Shown: in pieces, positions 53,386 through 63,438 of the stretch
Layout of the letters: the number at the start of each line of letters is the position of its first letter
Position numbering within the stretch: the first letter of the stretch is position 1
Position numbers and translations under genes: made by a program
Notes under the pieces: model-generated
Told to the model about the DNA's origin: nothing
The model's database searches: none
What the model saw: only the letters and a program-made list of their open reading frames with translations
Assembly: GCA_945910005.1 (NCBI GenBank)
Contig: OX246747.1
Coordinates: 8,085,966 to 8,149,965, forward strand
Origin: Isoperla grammatica
Lineage: Eukaryota; Arthropoda; Insecta; Plecoptera; Perlodidae
Direction of reading: 5' to 3'
Length of the DNA: 64,000 nt

Positions 53386-54586
53386 CAGACGCTGGTACGG
53401 TCTGTTCTTCTGACGGTGGCTCAGCTGTAAAATGATACAGTGTGTGATGTTGTTTATGGCATACTCGACATTTGACGGGAGACTTACAGCCTCTAGCCGC
53501 GTGGCTGGGTCTCAAACAATTGAAACACAATGGCTTGTTTCGTACAAATGCGTGCCGCTCGTTTACAGTAGCATTAAGAAACTCATGGCATTTATGTATA
53601 GCATGGTTGCCAGCACATTTCTCGCACAATTGAGACTGCTGGGCTGCACTATAATGAACGGATGCATGTTTAATGGTATGTGATTTAGCAGCATTGCTGA
53701 CTGTAGAACCCTTCGATTTCAGGGCGCCTACAGCCGCTAGTGCTCAAGCACGATGTTCCATGAAATCTGTTAATTGTTGGAAAGTAGAAGTTTCGTTAGA
53801 CGTCAGTGAAAGCTCCCACTGACGCCGAGTTTCACTGTCAAATTTATCAGCAGTGTGATAAACCAGCACAGAATCCCAGTGTTCTACAGGTTGTCCTAGC
53901 ACTTTCAATGACCGTGTACACTCTAATGTATTATCTAGCAGCTTGCGTAAGTTGGCTGCCGACTCATGTTGCATAGCAGGCTGAGAAAACATGCGTTGCA
54001 TTATTGCATGTACAATTTCACGCGTGTTCTGGTAGCGTGACGTTAAAATATCCCAAGCCTCACTATAGTTAGCGTTAGTTAGCGGTATGGACTGTAGAAG
54101 TGCAGACGGTTCACCTTGAAGTGCTCCCTTAAGATACTGCAACTTTTCCACCCCTGACAGGTTATTGTTGTTGTGTACTGCAGCTTCAAACAGGTCTCGA
54201 AACGACAACCAGGTTTGTAAGCTACCGTTAAACGATGGTAACTGTAGCTTGGGTAGTCTTACCTCGCTAGGCCTGTGGACATGGGCAGACGTGGTCGATG
54301 CTGATGTTGTCTCGTCGCTCACCGTCAGGTCCATTAGCTTGGCGCGCAGGAACACTAGCCTATTAAAAACACTGCTGAGTTCATTTTCAAACTCGAGAAA
54401 TTCGTCTTCGCTTGTATTAGCACTTATGTCGTTTAAAAGGCGATCAATGTCCGTCGACAATTGATCCACCCTACCCTTGTGAATGCTAATTATTGACACG
54501 TCACTGGGTCCAATTATGCTCACTGCTGTTTCGAGCCGCGTCACGCTGGCCTTCACAACACGTTTTTTGGCAAGGAGTGCGTCCAT
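53300..54586 (-). pseudogene. BEL/Pao gag with zinc knuckles
   Basis: Starts MDALLAKKRVVKASVTRLET, then LPKLQLPSFNGSLQTWLSF, LKGALQGEPSALLQ and YSEAWDILTSRYQNTREIVH, the DUF1759-type gag of BEL elements. TGA near 53741-53743 interrupts one otherwise open frame that continues to CEKCAGNHAIHKC, PLCFNCLRPSHAARGC and CRVCHKQHHTLYH, three Cys/His knuckles. A frame change near 53335 separates the knuckles from the protease frame. Confidence 0.9.
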
Positions 54587-54696
54587 CCTGGCGAAGATAG
54601 GAACGCACGCTAGACCAGTTTAAAGTATACAATTCTTACAACAACGCTTGAATACCGCAATAAACACACGCCGGACACAACACAATAAGCATCCGT

Positions 54697-54710
54697 AACC
54701 GGAGGACCAA
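54697..54710 (-). other. BEL primer-binding site candidate
   Basis: Minus strand just inside the 5' LTR reads TTGGTCCTCCGGTTACG; TGG one base after the LTR is the expected start of a tRNA-complementary site. The tRNA was not identified. Confidence 0.5.
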
Positions 54711-54970
54711 TGAATAAAGCTTGAAGTATACTTGGCGGAATTAAATTCAATACGAAATTGTAATCTTTCAACTTGAACGTTTAATGGATACTGTTTTTTT
54801 TACACAAGACAAAGAAAATCACGACGTTGGCATGGGGACGTCAAACGGCGACGTCCAACTCCTTTATCGGCAATAAACAATTCTAAAGAAATAGACAATG
54901 CTGCTATCTAACGGCGTCTTAATTTAAGTGTCCAAACATCACGCCCGACGAATATAAAAGTGTCCAAACA
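54711..54970 (-). mobile_element. BEL/Pao 5' LTR
   Basis: 260 bp. Compared with the other LTR, only a few differences are visible (TTTCAACTTG/TTTGAACTTG, AATGGATAC/AAGGGATAC, CATGGGGAC/CATGAGGAC, CAAAG/CTAAG), so insertion was fairly recent. Confidence 0.93.
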
Positions 54971-55043
54971 ACCGGTATGCTAAGTAGCGCCACACGTTAT
55001 TGCTGAGAGCAGTCTCGGCTCTTAGCCATTACACAACAACCGG
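54971..55043. repeat. 68-bp satellite (right part)
   Basis: ACCGGTATGCTAAGTAGCG through ACACAACAACCGGT, about one unit; continuation of the array at 49111-50105. Confidence 0.95.
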
Positions 55044-55460
55044 TATTCATTCATTCGTTTTCGTTATATTACATTTACATTTTAAACTATACCTTTTTAA
55101 CCATAATTTACTTATTACATACATCTTTGAGGCGCGAATGACCCTCGCCGTTAAAAGCGCCCAAAATCCAAAAATCAATCAATCAACAAAAATTTAGGCC
55201 TACTACGAAACAGCCAACTCATACATTGCCGCCATTTCATAAAAAAAAAAAGTTTTAGTTACTAAGCAAATTCTCGACCGATGTTTCCGCAAGACTAGCG
55301 ACGTTCAGTCCACATCGAGACTTGTGGATGGTCCACATTTCAACTTGATCGGACTATCGGTAGACAGTTCCCTGATCCTATACCCATCAAGGCAGTGTGA
55401 ACTCCTGGCGCCCTACCAAACCGACCCCACGTTAACTCAAGCAGCTAGCCTGGGGCGACA
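55044..55460. other. no gene; contains repeat shared with 24.1-24.3 kb
   Basis: 55210-55365 resembles 24135-24315 (see there). An AATCAATCAATCAAC tail near 55174-55190 is a weak SINE-like end. Confidence 0.4.
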
Positions 55461-55776
55461 GGAGATAAGACGTGGTGGACTGAGGTCCACGCCCTGAGGA
55501 TAGGAACCACGAGGTTCCTGAAACACCGGCAATAATATGGAGATAAGACGTGGCGGACTGAGTTCCACGCCCTGAGGATAGGGACCACATGGTTCCTGAA
55601 ACACCGGCAATAATATGGAGATAAGACGTGGCGGACTGAGTTCCACGCCCTGAGGATAGGAACCACGAGGTTCCTTAAACACCGGCAATAATATGGAGTT
55701 AAGACGTGGCGGACTGAGTTCCACGTCCTGAGGATAGGAACAACGAGGTTCCTGAAACACCGGTAATAATATGGAG
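55461..55776. repeat. 78-bp tandem repeat, 4 copies
   Basis: Unit runs GGAGATAAGACGTGGCGGAC, TGAGTTCCACGCCCTGAGGA, TAGGAACCACGAGGTTCCTG, AAACACCGGCAATAATAT. Seventy-eight is divisible by three, so two 26-residue-repeat frames are open on the minus strand; these are not likely genes. Confidence 0.95.
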
Positions 55777-55810
55777 TTAAGACATTGACATTGAGACATT
55801 GAATTGACAG

Positions 55811-55880
55811 TCCCGATGGTCTAGGGGTCAATGCGCCCACCCGGCAAGTGGGAGACCTGGGTTCGATTCCCAGTCGGGAT
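55811..55880 (+). tRNA. tRNA-like gene or pseudogene, anticodon loop CCGGCAA (GGC, Ala?)
   Basis: Acceptor TCCCGAT pairs with GTCGGGA. The anticodon stem CCCAC/GTGGG encloses CCGGCAA, and the T arm CTGGG TTCGATT CCCAG is perfect. The A box TGGTCTAGGGG and B box GGTTCGATTCC fit consensus, and a TTTTTT terminator follows at 55884-55889. The D stem is weak and base 33 is C instead of T, so it may be a pseudogene or the head of a tRNA-derived SINE. Confidence 0.55.
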
Positions 55881-55977
55881 TGGTTTTTTATTTGTGGTTT
55901 TCTTCATAAGTCCACCTACAAAATGTTTTCTTGAAATAATATCCATTTAAATATATAGAAATCCAGAAACTAAAAAA

Positions 55978-56030
55978 CCAACCCCGACTGGGAATCGAGC
56001 CCAGTTCTCCCACGTGCCAGGTGGAGCGAG
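55978..56030 (-). pseudogene. inverted partial tRNA-like copy
   Basis: On the minus strand CCACCTGGCACGTGGGAGAA, then CTGGGCTCGATTCCCAG and TCGGGGTTGG, the anticodon arm to 3' end of the neighbouring tRNA-like sequence with a few differences. With 55811-55890 it could form a long hairpin. Confidence 0.6.
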
Positions 56031-56526
56031 AGAGAGAGATAGTAGGAGAGAGATTGATTGATTGATTGTTTGATTGTCGTTTTTATTAGTGGCGGGATTA
56101 ATGCCCGTGAGGCATTTTCTAGAGAGAGTTAGAGAGAGCGAGAGAGAATGAGAGGGAGGGAGAGAGACCGAGACCCGCTAAAATTTAGAAAATCGGGATT
56201 TTACTTCTTCACATGTTAAACATTTAAACATAATGGAAGCTGGAGAAGAATTAACAATGTATTACAAAAAAGCAGTATATAATATTTTTTGTTTATTTCA
56301 ATGTTTAACATATGTTTGTCTATCATTTTATATAAATGAGACCAGCAGATCTTGGATCCTAAGCATTTCTGCTCAAAACAAACACGCATAAAATATAAAT
56401 ATCAATTATTTCGACTTTCAAATTTCAAAATTATTGTTTTATTGTTTGAAGTACAAATAATTGGTTTGACCAACTAAAATATAAACACATTCACTGAATA
56501 CGGCTCCTACCCTGCAGCTCGCACAC
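56031..56526. repeat. GA-rich simple sequence, then AT-rich; no gene
   Basis: GAGA-rich stretches at 56026-56060 and 56120-56172, and TGATTGATTGATTG at about 56054. Confidence 0.6.
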
Positions 56527-59500
56527 TTAGCCTTGCGCTCTCTGCAGCTGCAGCAGACTTCCACTGCGTCTAGCTCGCTCAAATTCTAGTTCCTCTTCGG
56601 CGTTGATGCGCCAGGCCTCATCGGCCTTAGCCCGGTCTCGAGCCGCCTCAAGGGTGACCTTGGCCGCCTCGAGGGTGACGTTCGCGTGTTCCTCTGCCAG
56701 CTCCGCAGTCCTAGCCGCAGCCCCGGCCTCTCGAACACGGAGCTCGTACACCTCGTCCCGGGGACAAGAGGCGTTGTGAAGCCCCTTGTACTCCTGGCAG
56801 ACACGACCCAGCATGCTTGCAGCCGTGCAGGAGGGGTCTAGGGTGGTGCTAGGGTCACGTGTCGTATTGAGGGCCGCTCCAGGTGTAGCGCTGCTTACTG
56901 CAAGCGGCGTAGTCGCACTTACTGCTTCTGAAACCAAAGCAAATGTGTTATGTATGATATTTTTGGGGAAACGTATAGCCTATCCTGGACAAAATATACT
57001 ACAACTTCAAACTACTACTGCTACTGATGTTGAAAGAGAGAAATCACACAATTCTTTTAACACTTAACAGTTCAGTTTGTAGAAGTCCGATGTTTATTTG
57101 ACCAGATGTTTCAGTGCAATTTAGTCTAGATTGTCATCATCATCATTAGACGTGGCAATTTTTGACTAAGTTCAGAAGGTATTCACATCTTTTCTACACA
57201 ATGTAAAGCAATCACATTGATAACGACAATGACTGCACTGTTATCGTTTTATCATACCCTCTACAGTATTGGTCGATCGGACATCAAGGTCGATCGATAG
57301 ACTCGAAGTGTTGGCATCGAGCTTAGATTAGCCAGGGAACCTAGGAACCCCGTACCGAAAATGATCTGTGCTACGAACTCCACTTAGCAATCAACAGAAA
57401 TAACAAAATTACTACTTTAATGTCATAATCGGTTTCATAAGGTACAAATTATACATCTTCGACGACGCTCATTGGGAGGCAGGTGTGAAGTGAGCAGATA
57501 TCTTTAGTTCGACATAGTTTGAAGCTCTACCCCGTAGTTACGTACTCAGGACCCAAGCATAACAAACATGACTGATTATAAATAATACAATATGAAATGT
57601 GTGTTAATATGATGTGATTGTCGGGTTGTAACAAGGGTAAGCTGTGGTCACATAGCGATGGAGCAAAGCAGCATCAAAATGAGAAAATATCAGTTTTACA
57701 CAACATGTATACAAACATAATTTACCAGTGAATGAGATCGTCTTCGTCGCCTCCATCGGCCGGGCCAAGGCCACATGAGATACAACACACTGTAGGACCT
57801 TGCCGTTGTCCTTAGTCTGGCGGGTGAGTGTAAGTCTCTGTATGACAGATCCCTTCATCCAGGGCCACCTCCACGCGTCCTGAGGTTTGCCTAGAAAGCC
57901 CACCAGTGTATCCTTGCGGATTACGTCATCTCCCAGGATCCAGGATATGTTGGCGACAGGACGAGCCCCATTCACCTCACAGGTGGCCGTGACGCTGGCC
58001 TCCGTGTACACAACACTCAGGGTTGGTTCGCTGGGGGCACCTGAAGCATGACATAGCAACACTGAGACATACAATCATCTAGCCTCGTGCAGCTCACAGG
58101 TGGAAGTGTATACAACACTCAGGGTTGGTGCGCTGGGGGGATCTGAAGCATGACATAGCAACACTGAGAGAAAAAGGGCCCCTATCTCAGTCAGTTTTAC
58201 AAATAGGAGGTCGGATATTGTTTCAGTCGATTCAGACTTATGACAACCTTTCTAAAAACACCTCACAGTGGGGGTCTAGCTACAACTAGTCACAATGATT
58301 GTTAGGTCCTAATACAACAAAAGGTTCTATATCTCAGTCAGTTATACAGATAGGAGGTCGGATATGGTTTCGGTCGATTAAGACGTATAACTTCCGTTGT
58401 AAAAACACCTCACAGTGGGGGTCTAGCTACAACTAGTCACAATGATTGTTAGGCCCTAATAGAACAAAAAGGCCCATATCTCAGTCAGTTATACAGATAG
58501 GAGGTCGGATATGGTTTCGGTCGATTAAGACGTACAACTACTATTGTAAAAACACCTCACAGTGAGGGTCTAGCTACAACTAGTCACAATGTGTGTCACG
58601 CCCCAATACAACAATGGACCCCATAACATAACGCATACGTGCATTGAAGATAGATAGGTTCTGACATCGGAGTTATTATTTGGGTAAATTAAATTTAAAA
58701 TATCACAAAATTGTATTCAAGCTTTGTGTTTTTAAATTTAAAATTTTAAGTGTTATTAATTGAACCATCACAATAAGGGAAAGTAATTTCTAAAACAGAT
58801 TGTTGTAGCTGCCGTGAGTCTTGACCATTCATTGACTGAACCGTGACAAAGTGGTAGTCTTGTTTGTAAACCTACTTGCTACAATGAGAGTTATGTATCT
58901 GTATTCATCCTTGTTCCCGGACGCTCTGATGAAAGACCTGACCGGCCCGTTGTCCTCCTCGCTGACGTTGCTCACAGCCAGACCGCACTCGCCGCTCTGC
59001 AGTCCAGCCCCCAGGTAGCGATGCCGGCCGGCGCTGTGGGCAGACTCGTATCCCCGGTAGAAGTGAAGCTCCTTGCCTGGCGTGTGGAAGCTGCACACGC
59101 CCAACGGTTCCTGCGCCTTCAACATGATCCTCGCCTCCCCGCCCTGGAGAACGACGGCCTCCCTCGGTGTCAGGGTGTGAGAGATGGGGTCCCAGTCTGT
59201 AACCAGGGAGCAGATATAAAACACTCCTATTGTGATGTTTGTGTTATAGTCTATATCAACTCAGTTACAATAAATTACTTGTTGATTTTTAGTTTATTTT
59301 ATTTTACTTTTTCTATTTCAATTTTTATGTTATTATTTTTGAAATGTTACTTTCAGGGCAACGACGAACTCTACAACTAGTTCATACGTTGTTGAGATGG
59401 TTTTCCGTAGGACACATTTATAATGTTACTTTTGTCAATCGCTGCTATGTCGGTTACAAGTTCCCCGTTCCACCTAGGGAAATTCGACTTAACGCAAAAG

Positions 59501-60911
59501 AAATTGCAATAATAGGTTGTATTGTATCATAGTCATCAGAAAATTGAGCTCCATAAGATATCCAAAATCCGCTTATATCAGCATTGAGTAATTTTATTAA
59601 AATTATCTTTTAAGGGGACAATATATAATAGAAAATTTAATTTTTTAACAAATGTGAATATATCAACATGAAATTGTGGACACACGTACATCAACACATA
59701 ATAAGAGATGTTAATTGCTTTTAAAGTTTGTGTCATTTTGATCACATTCTGTCATTTTATACAATTTTAACGTTCTCCAAAAGGGCTCAAGTACAATTTA
59801 AAAAGCAAACGATAAAAAAAATAAAACCATGTATGGTAGTTTCAAACTAATTGCACATATCCATTTTGTGTGTTATTAATATTGCACTCACGTTTTCTAT
59901 TATAAAAAACCAATACCCCAGCTTTGAATTTTGTTTTTAAAATACGTTCATAATTACTGACGTTCAAAACTGATGAATCGGGGTTTATAAATTAAAATTT
60001 TCGGTCAATATTTATTTTTTTTAACTCAAATTCCTTTCTTTTTCACCTCAACAATTTTTTTCGCTAAATCGATGTGTTTATGTTAAGGGTATCATTACCA
60101 TACCTAACAAGTTTGTTACAAATTTTATTTATCGTTTACTACATGAATTTTAAAAACCCATTCGAAGCCCAGTAAAATTTTACTTAAAAACAGAATGTGC
60201 TAAAAAAAAAACATCAAAATATTTAAAACTTAAAGTGTATTATTAAGGTGCTGATGTATTCGTGTAGGTAATTTCATGCTGATCGGTTTATATTTGTTAC
60301 ATTTAAATTTGTTTATTATATTATAGACCCTACTGTCCGCTTTAAAGTTTATTTTCTTAAATGTATCTCATGCGGATTATTATTTTTCCTTTATCATACA
60401 AAGATAAAGTCAAGTTCCAAAAATGAAAAAAAACTACTCCGAACCGGGAGTCTAGCCCTAATGCTTCTGCATTGGAATCCGGGATAAACTAGACCCACTA
60501 GAACAACGAGCCACACAACGCGCTCAAGTGTGTGGTAACAGTGAAACTCACCGTCAGCATAGAGGTCGGCCCAGGCGTAGTTCCAGCCACCGTTCCCGGC
60601 TCGGACTCGACAAGCAACCATCCACATCTTAGGGCCCGTCACTTTCAGGGCAACCCCGCAGTCCCCCGCCCCCAGACCCCGGCCACTGTAGCTGTAGCCA
60701 GTGAGCTCATCAGTCAGATGGGTAGAGTTGGCCTGGGACAGAGACCCCCGACTAAGATCCAGCAGTGGACCTTTCTTGCCACCCTCGAGCCGCCACGTGA
60801 ACTGACACCCGGCCAGGGCTACACCAGCAGAGCAGGTGTAGGTTACAGTCTGGAGGGCTTTGGATACTCGGCCGTGGTCCGGGGCCATGGTGAGGCTGTA
60901 GGACGCCACCC
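56527..60911 (-). CDS. immunoglobulin-domain protein, four exons, all phase 1
   Basis: Exons 60552-60911, 58876-59196, 57726-58040 and 56527-56927 have consensus acceptors and GTGAGT, GTAGGT and GTAAAT donors; joined they give about 466 residues. Exon 1: VASYSLTMAPDHG, TYTCSAGVALAGCQFTWRL, GAGDCGVALKV and WMVACRVRAG. Exon 2: GVCSFHTPGKELHFY and SGECGLAVSNVSEEDNG, but then VRSFIRA where a W.C pair is usual. Exon 3 is a canonical C2 domain: TATCEVNGARPVANISW, NGKVLQCVVSHVAL. The last exon has a Ser/Thr/Pro stretch and a long Ala/Glu coiled coil ending LLQLQRAQG, stop. No membrane segment is visible, so the product may be secreted; the signal-peptide exon was not found. Ig domains followed by a coiled coil recall molluscan FREP-type proteins, but no fibrinogen domain is present. 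Confidence 0.7.
56928..57725. other. intron of the Ig gene
   Basis: AT-rich; no repeat family recognised. Confidence 0.5.
58085..58175 (-). pseudogene. partial duplicate of the start of Ig exon 3
   Basis: GTATACAACACTCAGGGTTGG and TGAAGCATGACATAGCAACACTGAGA repeat the first bases of the exon and its acceptor-side intron (58008-58060), but the copy lacks the rest of the exon. Confidence 0.75.
58170..58615. repeat. 147-bp tandem repeat, 3 copies, in the intron
   Basis: ATCTCAGTCAGTT recurs at 58184, 58331 and 58478; each unit contains GGAGGTCGGATAT and CTAGCTACAACTAGTCACAA. Copies are about 90 percent alike by eye. Confidence 0.9.
58616..58875. other. intron, nothing recognised
   Basis: AT-rich sequence before the donor of Ig exon 2. 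Confidence 0.5.
59197..60551. other. intron of the Ig gene
   Basis: Long AT-rich intron. At 60425-60530 a minus-strand stretch with GTTCTAGTGGG and a T8 terminator faintly resembles a tRNA but lacks a B box. Confidence 0.5.
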
Positions 60912-60957
60912 CTGAGACACAGAACAAACACAACTATGTCGCGTTGCAATACAACTG

Positions 60958-61066
60958 ACACCCGGCCAGGGCTACACCAGCAGGGCAGGTGTACGTGACA
61001 GTGTGGGGCTCCCAGGATACTCGCACGTGGTCCGGGGTCATGGTGAGGCTGTAGGACGCGACCCCT
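60958..61066 (-). pseudogene. partial duplicate of Ig exon 1
   Basis: After an acceptor TTTGTCTCAG it reads VASYSLTMTPDHVRVSWEPH, TVTYTCPAGVALAGCQ, then ends abruptly. It matches the first 35 or so codons of 60552-60911 with several substitutions and has no second cysteine. Confidence 0.8.
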
Positions 61067-61741
61067 GAGACAAAGAACTAACACAATAATCGAGTTTCAC
61101 AGCAGCTAATGAAACATGTTTGCAGTATTTGGACTATCTATAAGACGCACCCTATTTCACGGTCTATTAGACAAACATTAACAAGGTCATTAACAAGGTC
61201 CGTAAATCCCCTGGCGGGGGCTCGTCGAACTCCTAAGTCAGGTCACCCCATCCATTTCTACAATGCTAAACTCACGTTATTCAAATGGGAGAATCATTCA
61301 GAAAAACAAATGAATTGATCTGTCAAAACCAATAGGGAACACGCGTATGAAAATTTTAATCGATTTTTAAATACCTTGTCTCTCATTTAATAATTTTGTG
61401 TCTTTGAATTTTGATAAACGGATCAGTCTATGCCTCAAAATAATTGGTTTAGTAACGATAAATAAAAGGGCGCGAAAAACGAGCCGTCGCCATTGTGGTG
61501 TACTTGATTTATTAGTTTAGAACAAATAGTAGTGTAGGCCTATCCAATCCACCGCCATACAACAGCATCACAAGAATAAGAAGAAGACGTGCATTGGATA
61601 GGTAGAGGAACGGAAAATGCTAGAAGGCAGTGTAATAATGGAAGTAGCCAAATACACAATCTCGAGAGCATTCTTGTGTTATCTGTTAACATCCTATCAT
61701 CAATTCATCTACACTCCCTAGTAATAGCATGGATACAACAC
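61067..61741 (+). mobile_element. spacer and probable 5' LTR end of the Gypsy element
   Basis: The sequence just before the primer-binding site ends CATGGATACAACA, a plausible LTR terminus. The LTR start was not found, so the boundary is uncertain; the left part (to about 61320) may instead hold the missing first exon of the Ig gene. Confidence 0.35.
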
Positions 61742-61755
61742 TGGCGACGAGGATG
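61742..61755 (+). other. Gypsy primer-binding site candidate
   Basis: TGGCGACGAGGATG directly after ACAACAC, about 95 bp before the gag start; TGGCGACGAGGATG-type sites are common in invertebrate Gypsy elements. Confidence 0.6.
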
Positions 61756-61836
61756 TAAGTTTGAACACCACACAACAACGTAGACGCATTCAAGCAAAGT
61801 AGTTGCTCGCAACATAACCTCACTCAGCACTCGCAC

Positions 61837-63228
61837 GTGATGGATGCGAAATTTCCGCCGTTCCAACCCAAAGACGACGTAGCCAATGTCGGCCCTCGTT
61901 GGGAGCGGTGGTTAAAACGCTTCAACATATTCCTAAGAGCTGCCCAGAAGACAGAAGATGAAGACAAAAAATACTTGCTCCTGCACTACATCGGGGAAGA
62001 GGCGTTCGACGTTTATGAATCAATCCCGAACAAACCCACAGTAGAAACCTACGCTACGGTGTGCGAAACCCTTTCCAGCCATTTCAAAGGTAGTGTGAAT
62101 ACTGACTTTGAAATATTCACGTTTCGTCAGGCTATCCAGGGCCCATCGGAAACTATTGAATCGTACTACGAACGCCTGTTGCAGTTATCCAAAAACTGTG
62201 ATTTTCACAATATAAATCAAGAAATTAAGAGCCAAATCATATCACACACTTCAGACAAGCGCCTGCGTAAATTCGCCCTCAGAGAATCGCCCACTTTGGA
62301 AATCTTGCTAAAACAAGCCAAGGCCTATCAAGCCACAGACACACAAGCTAGGCTTATGGAATCGTGTAGTGCAAACCCCAGTGCTGAATTGGGCCTCGCT
62401 TACCACACTTGTCACAAGAAACACACGGCCTCGCACCATCCCAACACTAACCTCAAACCACAAGGGAATCAATCGCAATCTCGACATCAAACATTGGACA
62501 ACAACCGACCCAGAGCGGCTTCATCATCACAACAGTGTTATTTCTGTGGCATGTCATGGCCTCATCCAAAAGGTCGACAGCAGTGTCCAGCCTATGGGAA
62601 ATTATGCAACCTCTGTGGCAAAAGCGGACATTTTGCAACTGTATGCCAGTCATCAGCCAAACCAAGCAACGTACAAAGCATTCGTACTGCGCAGGCTACC
62701 CATTCAAACTCGAACAACCCTGAACAGTCTGACTCGAGCACCTCAGACAGTGAAATCTTTAGTGTGTCTGTCCACTCACTCTCTCAGACCTCGAACATTC
62801 CTCGGGTCACTGTCACAGTGAATGGCATCAACGTACAATTCACAGTAGACACCGGTGCATCAGTCAATATCATCAGTTTACTGTCATTGAAAAAGTCAAA
62901 TATCACGCATAATCTTGTTCCAACCGAAACTCGAATATTCGCATATGCGGCACAGACACCATTACCCATAATTGGTAGTTTCCAAGCATGCTTGTCCAAT
63001 GGCCCGCACTCTACACAAGCTACACTCTATGTTGTTGAAGGGTTGGCGGACTCGCTCCTGAGTTACGATTCCGCATCGAAGCTAAACATCGTCCAGATTA
63101 CAGCGAATATTCACGGAATATCGAATGACGGAGCTGACACATCTATTCAATCTCTTAAGGAGCAGTATCCAAAAATATTCTCCAATCTAGGCAAACTCAA
63201 CAACCATCAAGTTCACCTTCACATCGAT
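61837..63228 (+). CDS. Ty3/Gypsy gag-protease, truncated by a SINE-like insertion
   Basis: An uninterrupted 464-codon stretch. Capsid: MDAKFPPFQPKDDVANVGPR, WERWLKRFNIFLRA and YLLLHYIGEEAFDVYESI. Then FRQAIQGPSETIESYYERL. Two knuckles: CYFCGMSWPHPKGRQQC and CNLCGKSGHFATVC. The protease active site is VQFTVDTGASVNIISL. The frame reaches the start of RT (YPKIFSNLGKLNNHQVHLHI) and then enters SINE-like tail 1 at 63229, reading SSHLALPSLAGLP to a stop at 63295. RT, RNase H and integrase are absent. Unlike the 4-kb gag, no internal lesion is visible, so this copy is young. Family: K02A2.6-like Gypsy by general pattern. Confidence 0.88.
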
Positions 63229-63438
63229 TTCTCCTCCCACTTGGCCCTGCCCTCCCTTGCTGGACTCCCGTATGACGACCCACGCGACGTACAATAGATC
63301 CGATTCGGATGTGGCTTATTCTTCATCATCATCTTTCTCATCTTCATAATCACCCGCTCATCGTCTCGATTAGCCATTGTTGCAAAAATATGAGACGTTA
63401 AGCCCCATTAATCAATCAATCAATCAATCAATCAATCG
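63229..63438 (+). mobile_element. SINE-like copy: tail 1, 5'-truncated
   Basis: TCTCCTCCCACTTGGCCCTG through GCCCCATTAATC and at least six ATCA units. Joins Gypsy on the left and a LINE on the right. Confidence 0.9.

Noticed and set aside
54165..54464. 99-codon plus frame
   Set aside because: Antisense shadow of the BEL gag.
55437..55840. 120- and 131-codon minus frames over the 78-bp repeat
   Set aside because: Two different frames are equally open because the unit is divisible by three; no start context or domain.
58829..59380. 119-codon plus frame at 59021-59380 and 63-codon minus frame at 58905-59096
   Set aside because: Shadows of Ig exon 2, which has the domain motifs and splice sites in the minus frame 58829-59224.
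60425..60530. tRNA-like sequence in the Ig intron (minus)
   Set aside because: Some A-box resemblance and a T8 run, but no B box and no complete cloverleaf.
60532..61084. 127-codon plus frame and 110-codon minus frame over Ig exon 1
   Set aside because: Shadow frames of the GC-rich Ig exon and its partial duplicate.
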